From Guyanagaster necrorhizus (Eukaryota > Basidiomycota > Agaricomycetes > Agaricales > Physalacriaceae): DNA of 64,000 nucleotides. Position 1 is the stretch's first letter; each line of letters opens with the position of its first letter. Below, in pieces: positions 48,251-56,693 of the stretch. The DNA lies in contig NW_025064883.1 of assembly GCF_019112545.1 (NCBI RefSeq), positions 2,158,684 through 2,222,683 of the forward strand, written 5' to 3'. The position numbers and the translations under genes are program-made. The notes beneath the pieces were generated by a model, which had not been told where the DNA came from, did not search any database, and saw only the letters and a list, made by a program, of their open reading frames with translations.

Positions 48251-48642
48251 ATGTTCTGATACCAGGATGCAACAGCATGCTCCACATCAGGTCGGGTGAC
48301 AATACAAGACTTTTTGGATGATAGTGCATTAGGGTTCTCATTTGCATGCTGTTCGATTTTTGTACGAGATGCCAGTTTCCATGAAAGAGTTGATTGGGTA
48401 AAGAGCAGTGCACCTTCCTTTCAGTTTGCGAAATGTGCCACAATGTCAGCATGTCGATGGGAAGAATGGTTATCAACATGTTTGAATACTACGAGCCAGT
48501 CTCCTGTTGTGAGGTGTGGGCGGGAGATCTGCTTTGGAGGCTGAGCTGATGATGTGTACATTGGGACTTTCTCCTTCTGTTTTGTATGCTCATATGGATT
48601 TCCAGGTTTAGCACGTGGTTTTCATGTTGGTTCAGGAGGCAT
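48251..48642 (-). pseudogene. pogo-like transposase, N-terminal CENP-B-type DNA-binding part, broken
   Basis: On the minus strand, from ATG 48642 (MPPEPT), this reads HADIVAHFAN, LLFTQSTLSWKLASRTKIEQ, NPNALSSKKSCIVTRPDVEH and AVASWYQNMQ. This is the double helix-turn-helix layout of CENP-B/Tigger proteins, which binds the transposon ends. Two TGA stops lie in it (after MPPEPT and after HFAN). The frame continues at 40251 on the far side of Gypsy A, where the GCTGC duplication falls on a Gln-Leu pair. Confidence 0.82.
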
Positions 48643-48902
48643 GTTTATAGAGATATAGGCTGTGTCGCTTTACAATAATTTTTTTTGTGTTTGTTATAGT
48701 CCATACAAACAAATTATGTTCTTTATTGTTCTAATATATGCATAATGTCATATCAGCTTACTATAATTTTCAATCTGACAATGCATATTCCTAACTAGAA
48801 CCATATACATTATGCGATATGTATTTCTAGCCCATTTCTCTGCTCCCCAACTGTGTTCCAGCCCAATCCATATGCATTGTCAGAATTATGCATTTTGACA
48901 TC

Positions 48903-48925
48903 ATGCATTGTGAGATAGTCAACTG
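48903..48925 (-). repeat. pogo-like right terminal inverted repeat
   Basis: Exact inverted copy of 38530-38552, followed by the TA duplicate at 48926-48927. Confidence 0.92.
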
Positions 48926-48927
48926 TA

Positions 48928-50287
48928 CTACAACAATCGAATCTATATTTTCCAAGACCATTCACTCTGAGAGGAGATCATTGCCATGTCTCATGATCAT
49001 GCCACTGCAGGACATCTAGGAATTGCAAAGACAAAGGAGTTGGTATTAAGAGAATACATGGTCAAAGATAGGACAGGACATCAGGAAGTATGTTAAAGGG
49101 TGTGAGACTTATTAGTGGACCAAGTCAAGCACATAGGCATAAGCTGTCCTGCTTCATCCAAATGAGATCCTTATTGAACTGTGGATCTATATCTCAGTCA
49201 ATATGATTATCAGACTCTCAGACTGCAATGGCTATGATACCATTATCATTGTCAACCAGTTTTTAAAGGCAATTATTCTGGTCATATGCTCAATAGAACT
49301 ATCTTCCAAAGAATGGGCAAAGGTTTTACATGATAAAGTCTATGTGAAGCATGGAATGCCTCAGGTCATTATTTTAGACTATAATTTGCAATTTATCTCC
49401 AAATTCCTTGACAACCTCTATTGCCTTCTTAACATCTGAAGCAATGCCTCAACCACCTATCATCTTTAGACTGATGGGCAAACCAAGCACATCAATCAGA
49501 AAATCAAAAAGTACCTTCAGATATCTATTAATCACTGACAGGATGATTAGACTAAATGGCTTGCCCTCACAGCATTCTAACACAATAACCATATTCACTC
49601 TGCAACCAACAAAACTCCCTTCTTCATAAACCATAAATATCACTTCTACATCATGATCATGAACAGATACAACATCACATCCTCTACATCCTCCAATTTT
49701 GCTCAACTCATGTTCACCATTCACACTGAAACCCATACTGTCTTCAAAAAGGCCACCACCACTATGAAGATGCAATATGACAAACATCAATGCCTCACTC
49801 ACAAATACACTATTAATGACAAGGTCTGACTCAATATAAGCCACTTTCACCTCCCTTGACCTAAACATAAACTCACTGACAAATATACTGGTTTCTTTCT
49901 CATGCTTGCAAAGATTGACACTTCTGTATACTATCTGAAATTATCTGACACCTGGCACATACACTCTGTTTTTAATGAAACACTCCTCATACTATATATT
50001 GTGCCTGTCTTTCCCAACCAAGAAGTCCTGCCTCCTTCTGAGCCAATCTTGATCAATGATAAGAAACACTATAAAGTCAAACAAATTCTGGATCATAAAC
50101 TCTAAAAAGTTTGCAGTTATAGAGGTGGCAGTCATACTGTTGTTTATTACCTTGTTAAATAAAAAGGTTATAGACTAGAATCCAACCAGTGAGTTTATAA
50201 ACTGAATCTCAATGCCAATGACACAATATACAACTATGAAATTTTCCTCAATTGATTCATTGGAATGATGGTCTTAAAAGAGAGTGA
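48928..50287 (+). pseudogene. Gypsy C pol part 2: integrase and chromodomain, broken
   Basis: This continues Gypsy C after the pogo-like element. The zinc-binding region is at about 48960-49130, the integrase core at about 49170-49560 (MIIRLSDCNGYDTIIIVNQF; LDYNLQFISKFLDNLY) and the C-terminal domain at about 49720-49990 (TINDKV-type). A degraded chromodomain is at about 50060-50260 (KHYKVKQILDHKL; YRLESNQ). Stops are common. The purine tract is weak (TTAAAAGAGAGTGA). Confidence 0.82.
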
Positions 50288-50717
50288 TGTTATGATTTCT
50301 CTATATTTTTTCTTTTTCTTATCTTATCTTGAATGCTTTCTCATAGGGCATGGGAACTTTAAGTAATCATAACAGATGAGATGTTATTGTCTTCCATCAC
50401 CTCATCCACAAATAATTTCTCATTGTCATATCTTTAATGATCAGATAGGATCAGCATCATAGCCTAGGACAGTACAATAGGCAGTAGTTATATTTACTAT
50501 AAGCAGAATAGTATATAAGTAGGATAGCTCTTACTGTAATAGTCCAGCTTCAAGCTATAAGTTTAACTTCACACTATCTTCTCTTGAGCTCAGCTTGTCT
50601 TTGGCCTTAAAGCATTTGCCTGGAATAACATATTAGATGAACTCTAGCATGACTGTACAAACACAATACAGCACTAGTTTATCATGTGTCCAGATCATGT
50701 GCAAGCTAGATCTAACA
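50288..50717 (+). repeat. Gypsy C 3' LTR
   Basis: 430 bp, TGTTATGATTTCTC to AGATCTAACA. It has an AGTATATAAG box near 50510 and the block CCAGCTTCAAGCTATAAG about 30 nt later, as in B, D and H. The next five bases, TATTT, would be its TSD; the left copy is outside the window. Confidence 0.82.
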
Positions 50718-51780
50718 TATTTTTAGAACTAGGATACACCAGATTGATCAGTGATCAATGTGTATACATCAGACAAATGAGTTCTGGTCCCATAATCATA
50801 GCTGTACATGTCAATGATATGACACTGCTTGCTCCAGATGATAAAATCATGCCTAAAATGAAAGAAGAGCTTAAGAAGAAGCTAAATGTCACAGACACAA
50901 GAGAGATTCAATATATATTAGGCACAAAGATAGACAGGAATTAGGATAAGAGCACTATCACTCTATCCCAGAGGACATATATTCTCAAAGTACTTGAGCA
51001 AATGAGCATGAATGACTGCAAACCAGTCAAAATGCCTATGGACCTGAATGTATGGCTAGAGAAAATTCTGACAGAAGACCCACAAAGCATTGACACAGCC
51101 ACCAGGCAATATTACCATACCAGTATCAGATCTCTGATGTATGTGGCCAATGGATCCTGGCCTGATATTGCACATGCCATCACCAAATTGAGCAGGTACA
51201 TGCAGAATCCAGCTGCTGAGCATGTCACAGCCTTGAAGCAAGTTTTCTGCTATCTGAAGGAGACTCTAGACTTTGGAATCACATATGGAGGGAGGGACTA
51301 TGGATGAGCTGATACCTTATTCAGACTCAGACTGGGAAGAAGACAGAACAGATAGAAGATCAACATCTTGTTATGTCTGTATCTATGCAGGGGGAGCTGT
51401 TACTTGGAGCTCAAAGAAACAGCCCACTGTAGCCTTATCCACTATGAAAGCAGAATATATGGCCCTTGCATGTACAACCCAGGAAGTAATTTGGCTGTGA
51501 GCACTCTTAACTGAATTAGGATTGCCATATTATGAAGCAACTATTATTTTCATCAACAATCAATCAGCAATCAAATTCACTGAGAACCCTACATTCCATG
51601 CATGATCAAAACATATAGACATATGGCACCACTTTGTTCATGAGCACATGACTTCAAATAAAGTCAAAGTTCAGCACTGTGCATCAGAGGAGAACTTAGC
51701 AGATATATTCACTAAAGGCCTACCAAGACCATTACATGAGTATCTATCTGCAGGTATTCTAAGAACTCAGAATTGAGGGA
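50718..51780 (+). pseudogene. Copia E RT (C-terminal part) and RNase H, broken
   Basis: It shows the RT end ISDQCVYIRQMSSGPIIIAV followed by HVNDMTLLAP, where the catalytic YVDD has become HVND, then SIRSLMYVANGSWPDIAHAI. RNase H at about 51300-51760 has SDSDWEEDRTDRRSTSCYV, SSKKQPTVALSTMKAEYMAL, KHIDIWHHFVHEH and ENLADIFTKGLPRPLHEYL. These are standard Ty1/Copia signatures. Stops after IDRN, GGRDYG, EVIWL and TFHA, plus a frame change near 51300, break it. Confidence 0.88.
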
Positions 51781-51783
51781 GAG

Positions 51784-51985
51784 TGTTGGGTTAGCAATCC
51801 TGAGCAAGTACAAGAACATACTCAAAGATGCTATATCAATCAGCAGCAGCTGACTTGGACCATGATCTGGATTTATATAGTATTTCATAGAAAGATCTCA
51901 AAGTAGTACAAAATGTATTTAAGCAGGACATCTCTCTCTCAAGAGGCTAATCTAATCCTCTGTACTCTACTCTATACTTACAACA
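51784..51985 (+). repeat. Copia E 3' LTR
   Basis: 202 bp, TGTTGGGTTAGC to ACTTACAACA, with a TATATAG-type box near 51875. It directly follows the purine tract. Confidence 0.75.
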
Positions 51986-52332
51986 GTTGGGAATAAGGCT
52001 GGTCCTGGTACAGTTACATGGTTTTCCCAGTAGTTGATTAGTCCTTGTGGTCCTCCTTTGGCCATCGTAATCATTTCAAATGCAGTCCAATTTTCTCCAT
52101 TAAATTTTTTGCTCTTGTCAAGCTTGAATGGTAAGACTTGGGTTGAAGATGCATTCCTCAATGACATGTCAGAAAATTTTATAGGGGTATGTCAAAAGAT
52201 TATGCGAATTGGTATGAGGGCCGAGTTTAGGTCCAAGAGGTTGCCATTTGGGAATTTTGAGTCTTGGGTAAGATACAAGTGCTTGTTGTTTAGATCTGGA
52301 TCTACATAGTAAGGCAATGGGGCTGCATAACC
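51986..52332 (-). pseudogene. Copia F: gag N-terminal relic
   Basis: On the minus strand from 52332: YAAPLPYYVDPDLNNKHLYL, one TGA, then MSLRNASSTQVLPFKLDKSK and FNGENWTAFEMITMAKGGPQ. The F-x-G-x-N-W motif marks a Copia-type gag start. The frame runs into the Copia E LTR at 51985. The boundary at 52333 looks like an LTR end plus primer site (minus strand TCTAACA then GGTTATGCAGCC), but no LTR could be followed to its other end. An alternative is a short host exon and a 3' splice site at the same place. Confidence 0.65.
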
Positions 52333-52580
52333 TGTTAGAATACAACAAATCTAACAGTAAGGTAAGTAATCAATATGTAGCAATGTAAGTAAGATACACA
52401 CCACAGTCTTCACTCATTGTAGTGGTAAAAGACTGAGGTGTGAATGAAAAGAAACTGGGCAGGAGTATGAAATGATCGCGCAATTGTTGCGCAACTGAAA
52501 TTAGAGGGAATGGACCGATATCCTGACGAAAGGGCATAGGACTGAATCCTCGACAGGAAGGTATAGTTTCTCCATGGTAA
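52333..52580 (+). other. Transition between transposon nest and host genes, no clear feature
   Basis: The segment begins with the small near-palindrome TGTTAGAATACAACAAATC...TAACA, possibly the remains of the Copia F LTR. The SAM-binding motif I expected upstream of the methyltransferase fragment was looked for here in all forward frames and is not present. Confidence 0.4.
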
Positions 52581-53773
52581 ATGTTGTTACACATTATGCA
52601 ACTATGGTACCAGATCAATCACCCACAAGCCAAAGCACACTTTGCCACCATGGACACGTTTCTCTCCAAGCTAGGAGAGGCTAATATAACCTGTCCAAAT
52701 CTTATAGTGGCCTTGATTTCACCCCCTTGCCAGGGCTTTTCTGCCGCCAATCCCGATGGCAAAGATGGCAATATCAATCGTAAAGCGTTATCCATTTCAA
52801 CACGCATCCTGACGGCCACCAATGCATACTACGGATTAATTGAGAATGTTACTGGGTACGTCTGATGCTCTACCCAATGATACATCAGCTACTGACAGGG
52901 CCTGCATCAGGCTAACTTCTCCGCCACATTTGCACCATCTGCATGAAGTCATGATCAATTGCATGAAAGCAGGATATCAAAGTCGTTGGGCCATCCTTAA
53001 CGCAAAAGAATATGGTGTTCCCACCATTCGCAGATGGCTATTTCTGATTGTTGCCAAACTAGGACTGACCATGCCTGATTTCCCTAAACCTACGTTCTCT
53101 AAAATGGAGGTAGTAACTCTATATGATGCGATAGAGGACCTCGACATTTCTGACCCTCGAGAAGACGCCGATTCGGGAAACCCCTTTTTTTTCTGACTCG
53201 AGAGATGCTCATACCTTATGCATTATCGATAAACGCCTCCGACAGTGTAGAACATCATGCCATTTCCACTACGTCTATAGACAGTTGGCTTGTGGCCAAG
53301 TGGGATGAGCCAGCATGTACAATTCGCACCTCGTGTAGCAATCGTTGGGCGTGCGTGCACCCAAGTAAGTGAATAACCGTTCTGCGGGAATGTGCAAGGA
53401 TAAAGTCCTTCCCTGGTACGTCTTTCGATATTCTCATTGATACAGTAAACTGAATGCAGCTCGAGACACATACTTTATATCTGGCTCAGTGACGGATCAA
53501 TACAGACAGATTGGTAACGTTGTATGTGCTCGTCGTCATAATAATTTATTATTCTCACCGATCTCGCAGGTTGCACCCAAAATGGCGCAAGCTCTTGGCG
53601 AGACTTTCATGAAGGCCATTCTGGCGGATTTTCCTTCACTTCGTGCTGAAGGGTCTGGAGACGCTAGAGGGATCAGCAAAGGTTCCTCGTCAACTCTCGG
53701 CAAACACGTTCGTGAAAACGAGGACCTTGATAAGGATATGAGCAATAAAAGATGCCGTAAGGGATATCTGTGA
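52581..53773 (+). pseudogene. C5 cytosine DNA methyltransferase fragment (motif I missing, frameshift and stop)
   Basis: Four probable exons: 52581-52855, 52899-53415, 53460-53521 and 53570-53773, with 43-48 bp introns. Motifs seen: LQLWYQINHPQA; motif IV VALISPPCQGFSAANP with the catalytic Cys; motif VI YYGLIENVTG; motif VIII-like LNAKEYGVPTIRRWLFLIVA; DEPACTIRTSCSNRWACVHP before a motif IX region LRECARIKSFP; and motif X DQYRQIGNV joined by splicing to VAPKMAQALGETF. Defects: the N-terminal motif I (SAM binding) is absent; a frame change lies in the T8 run 53185-53192; TGA 53370-53372 stands before LRECAR. The protein would methylate cytosine in DNA. The truncation faces the transposon nest. 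The T8 shift could be a sequencing or assembly error. Confidence 0.82.
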
Positions 53774-53859
53774 TGCTATATGATTGTTTGACAACTATCA
53801 ACAGTACGAACGAGTAAAGTTCATGACCCTGACCAGTAATGAGAGTCATGAAGACATAT

Positions 53860-55545
53860 TTAGCGTTCTTCTCTTTCTTCTGGAGTACCTTTAAGATAAA
53901 ACAAATATAGTCCTTGACCTTCCAACGCATTACATCGTTCCTCCGTACCTGGTTCGTCAAATTCGAAGTCTTCCGGCATGGTGACATGCATCAAGGACGC
54001 ATACGACTCGTCATCTGCATGCGCACTTTCCAACCGTGACTCAAGCATATCAAGAATGGCTATCTGAGACGCCGTAAAGGTGGAATCGTTAAAGTCGAGC
54101 GTTCGAAGTCTGGGGAAGAAGTTATGACTGTTGACATCATTGTCGGGCCCGTGACTGAGCTTCTTTATTACATCCGACCCAATGTTTTGCAGCGCCATAA
54201 AGATACCAACGACATCGGAGGCCTGGGACAAGAAATTGAGGAAACGGGTATTATTTTCTGGGATTCCGATATCATAATCTGGGTAGTCCACGTCGACCGA
54301 GAGGAGTCGGCGGTCCGGGTAGGACAGTGATGCCGGCAAGTCGAGAATCATGCCTTTCAATCCTGGCTCGATACCTGTAGACGCGAATGTGACCGACAGC
54401 AGGGAGGGAAGCTCAAACATGTCAAATAGCCCCGCCACTGTGTTCACCCGGTGCATTGCCCCGAATCTCGTCAAAGACAGGTACGCGACTTTGGGTAGAG
54501 TGATGCGCTGGGACACGTTCAACTTCTGCGGGCCTGAGGGAAAAACGAGTCGGAGCTCTTCGACTCGTTTAAATTCCTTGAAATGATGGAAAGTCGCATC
54601 AGAGTCGATTTTGATAGAGAGGTGCGTGAGTTGCGACCAGGCAACACGAATGTGATGGCTATGGAAAACCGCTTTTTCAAAAACATTCAGCCGGCGAAGG
54701 TTGGCGGCCATCTGGAACGTTTCGATGTTGTGTGCTATTGTAGCAACAGGAAATAGGCTCCCAATAATGTACACCTCTTCGAGAGATTCTAGAAACGCCT
54801 TGCATTGGGTGAGGTAGTGGAGAGTTGCGATTGGGGTGCGTATGTGTAAGCGTCTCCATTGCGACATGCTTGTGAGGATGATGGGAAAGGCATTATGCGT
54901 GTGTATGTCAACCATGCTCTCGATTCTGATTGAGAGAAGAGACCTGCGAGCCCGCTGGATATGCAATCCAAGTTTCAGGGCCACAGACGCAGGGCGATCC
55001 CTCTTCCTGTGATATACATTGAAATCGAGGGATATACAGTTCCACAGCGACGGCATGGACAAGGCTACACTTCTCCAGTTCCGGCAAACCTGCGTTAGCG
55101 ACCATGGCGCATTCCTTGGGTCGAGAGAATCGTAGAAATCAATCCGTCTCGGGTCACCTAACCTGACGAAATCATCCCAAGTCACCTTGTTGAAGAGAAA
55201 GATCTCGCGAAGAACGTCGTCGGGTATGGTTCGCAGGGGGTGAAGCACGACTTTGGCATGTCGAAGCTCTTCCGCAGCCTGGGCCCGTTCTTCCATGAGA
55301 GTATGAAGCAACTCCTGAGTTTGCGTGATTTGTTCGTCCAAGTCCGATACAACGACGGGGAGATCTTTCTTCGCCTTACGGAAGAAGGCCTTCTCTGCTT
55401 CAAGTGGGGGGACGTTGGTTTTAAGAAGTTCTTTGAGACGCAGATGTGGCGGTTCACGTTTACTCTGAGGGTGAGATAATATGAAGCCGCATTTGAGGCA
55501 CGATGGTTTCGGTGGTGCAGAAGGTGAACTGGATTTTTTCGGCAT
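53860..55545 (-). CDS. F-box domain protein (Agaricomycete type)
   Basis: A single uninterrupted 561-residue frame. The N-terminus is basic and has a CXXC pair (CLKCG). A coiled coil with Glu/Gln/Arg heptads spans about residues 60-100 (ITQTQELLHTLMEERAQAAE). The F-box follows at about 103-165 (LRTIPDDVLREIFLFN; PWSLTQVCRNWRSVALSMPS; LWNCISLDF). The rest is a long leucine-rich C-terminal region as in the large F-box families of mushrooms. Such proteins dock on Skp1 and choose targets for SCF ubiquitin ligases. The target is unknown. The gene is convergent with the methyltransferase fragment (87 bp between stops). It appears intact and shows no CpG depletion. Confidence 0.9.
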   Translation of the reverse strand: MPKKSSSPSAPPKPSCLKCGFILSHPQSKREPPHLRLKELLKTNVPPLEAEKAFFRKAKKDLPVVVSDLDEQITQTQELLHTLMEERAQAAEELRHAKVVLHPLRTIPDDVLREIFLFNKVTWDDFVRLGDPRRIDFYDSLDPRNAPWSLTQVCRNWRSVALSMPSLWNCISLDFNVYHRKRDRPASVALKLGLHIQRARRSLLSIRIESMVDIHTHNAFPIILTSMSQWRRLHIRTPIATLHYLTQCKAFLESLEEVYIIGSLFPVATIAHNIETFQMAANLRRLNVFEKAVFHSHHIRVAWSQLTHLSIKIDSDATFHHFKEFKRVEELRLVFPSGPQKLNVSQRITLPKVAYLSLTRFGAMHRVNTVAGLFDMFELPSLLSVTFASTGIEPGLKGMILDLPASLSYPDRRLLSVDVDYPDYDIGIPENNTRFLNFLSQASDVVGIFMALQNIGSDVIKKLSHGPDNDVNSHNFFPRLRTLDFNDSTFTASQIAILDMLESRLESAHADDESYASLMHVTMPEDFEFDEPGTEERCNALEGQGLYLFYLKGTPEEREER

Positions 55546-55704
55546 CGTATAACAAACTAATAAGTCTCGTCAGATATGTTGAAACCATTATGGTGAAGAC
55601 CCAACCTAAAAATTCTTCTGCGCTTCAGTGGATGCAGATATGAGAACAGCAGTAGGGACAAAGCGACAATGGTCTACGAGTGGAAATGAGTGGCCCGGCC
55701 ATTA

Positions 55705-56217
55705 TTAACGCAGACCAATTTCGAACTCGTACCAAAGTGTAGAGAAGTAGCTGTAGAACGTGAAGCTTGAGCTGAGAGTTTCGAAAGTGGCGGGCGGAGG
55801 AAGGGGGAAGAACAAGAGTCCTCTTGATATACGATAGTCAAAATGGTGTTTCAGAAATAAGGAGCCAGAAGAGGCACTGTCGACCGAAGTTGAACTTGAC
55901 AAAAGAGTAGAACAATAGCCATTTGACTGATCCGCGATCTCGTGGTCGATTTTCCTGCCAGCCGAGATCTGACTCAGCGCAGACAATAATCTCAACACAT
56001 GGCTGTCGCTATTATTCTCAAAGCTAAATTTGAGTCCTGTGTCTAGCCAAGAACCTGCACATCGTATCAAGAATGAAGCGCTGAGACCTTGATCATCAAC
56101 TACAGGTCCTACCTGGAACTCGGGTACAAATGGCCGGATTGTGATGCCTAAACGATTCCCGCGTGCGCGCGCGACTGAGTCGTAGCCATAGATGTACTCT
56201 AAACAGCTCTCACTCGA
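55705..56217 (-). CDS. Unidentified ORF, possibly the 3' exon of a host gene
   Basis: An open frame of 170 codons without stops runs from 56217 down to 55705. It has motif-like text such as YIYGYDSVARARGNRLGITI, VDDQGLSASFLIRCAGSW and FSFENNSDSHVLRLLSALSQ, and ends in a Ser/Phe-rich tail (TFYSYFSTLWYEFEIGLR). The first in-frame ATG is at 56070, but the frame is open upstream, so it may be a terminal exon whose upstream exon lies between 56218 and 56690. No domain is recognised. It is also compatible with chance, since GC-balanced DNA can hold frames of this length. Confidence 0.35.
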   Translation of the reverse strand, partial: SSESCLEYIYGYDSVARARGNRLGITIRPFVPEFQVGPVVDDQGLSASFLIRCAGSWLDTGLKFSFENNSDSHVLRLLSALSQISAGRKIDHEIADQSNGYCSTLLSSSTSVDSASSGSLFLKHHFDYRISRGLLFFPLPPPATFETLSSSFTFYSYFSTLWYEFEIGLR

Positions 56218-56693
56218 TTAGGCATCTAGTGCATGAACATTAAGGCTTCTAACATTCTTTGCTTGCCCTGATACATCTTCACCTGTTTACTGGGGTGACC
56301 GCAAGTTGATGTTGCAAAAAGAGTATGTAGGACCGTTCTGCACCAGTCCGGGTCAAACAGAGGGCCGTCGATCTGAGCTAAAGTCAGGGTCAGATCGTAT
56401 CGATATAAGGAGTCGGGTATCTGGAAAATTCATCACCGTGAAAAACTCAAGAGTAAACTGACGCTCACTGCTCAAGCGGCCCAAGTCCAAGAAAAGGGTC
56501 CGCCGAGTCTGTCCGAACTAATGAGAGAGGTTTATACAATTTGCACTCTCACCTTTGTCCTTCAACGCACAAATGCAGCCATTTGCTTCTTTGGGTCCTC
56601 GAAAGTCAACCCGATTATCAACGAGGCGGAATAACATTATTCCGTCCCGGGTAATAAAGGGCATCTTATGGTACTTCCCCACACTTATCTGCC
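56218..56693 (+). other. Intergenic region upstream of the fusion hydrolase gene
   Basis: No convincing coding frame. It probably contains the promoter of the plus-strand gene starting at 56694; a TTATACAATT stretch near 56530 and pyrimidine-rich DNA (TGCACTCTCACCTTTGTCC) precede it, as is common at fungal start regions. Confidence 0.35.

Larger units (their letters stand above)
38530..48925 (-). mobile_element. pogo/Tigger-like DNA transposon, split by Gypsy A
   Basis: Perfect 23-bp terminal inverted repeats beginning CAGTTGACTATCTCACAATG lie at 38530-38552 and 48903-48925, flanked by TA on both sides (38528-38529 and 48926-48927). This is the CAG start and TA target duplication usual for pogo/Tigger. 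After removing Gypsy A and its TSD the element is about 2.4 kb, with one minus-strand transposase gene (48642 to 38631). It was inserted in the pol of Gypsy C. Confidence 0.9.
3599..50717 (+). mobile_element. Gypsy C: host element of the nest (discontinuous, 5' end outside window)
   Basis: Four separated pieces, 3599-4121, 12218-14790, 36309-38529 and 48928-50717, join across clean TSDs into one plus-strand chromodomain Gypsy element. Its order is gag N-terminus, gag core, protease, RT, RNase H, integrase, chromodomain and 3' LTR. It is related to Gypsy B, D and H. The joins are at TAAAG (element B), GAAAT (element D) and TA (pogo-like element). The piece left of 3599 lies beyond A', outside the window. 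C is itself inserted in Copia E: after its 3' LTR the sequence is Copia RT. Stops and lost CpG show it is an old, dead copy. Confidence 0.85.
50718..51985 (+). mobile_element. Copia E: 3' part of a decayed plus-strand Copia element
   Basis: RT, RNase H, purine tract (TTGAGGGAGAG) and a 202-bp 3' LTR (51784-51985). The 5' part lies beyond Gypsy C, left of the window. It is inserted in Copia relic F; the bases after the LTR are GTTGG, the presumed TSD. Confidence 0.82.

Noticed and set aside
53365..53402. Perfect GTAAGT donor inside the methyltransferase fragment
   Set aside because: Using it as an intron start would remove the conserved LRECARI segment, so the TGA it contains is treated as a stop mutation.
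53223..53471. Minus-strand frame across the methyltransferase fragment
   Set aside because: The plus strand carries conserved motif IX and X sequence here; the minus frame has no recognisable protein.
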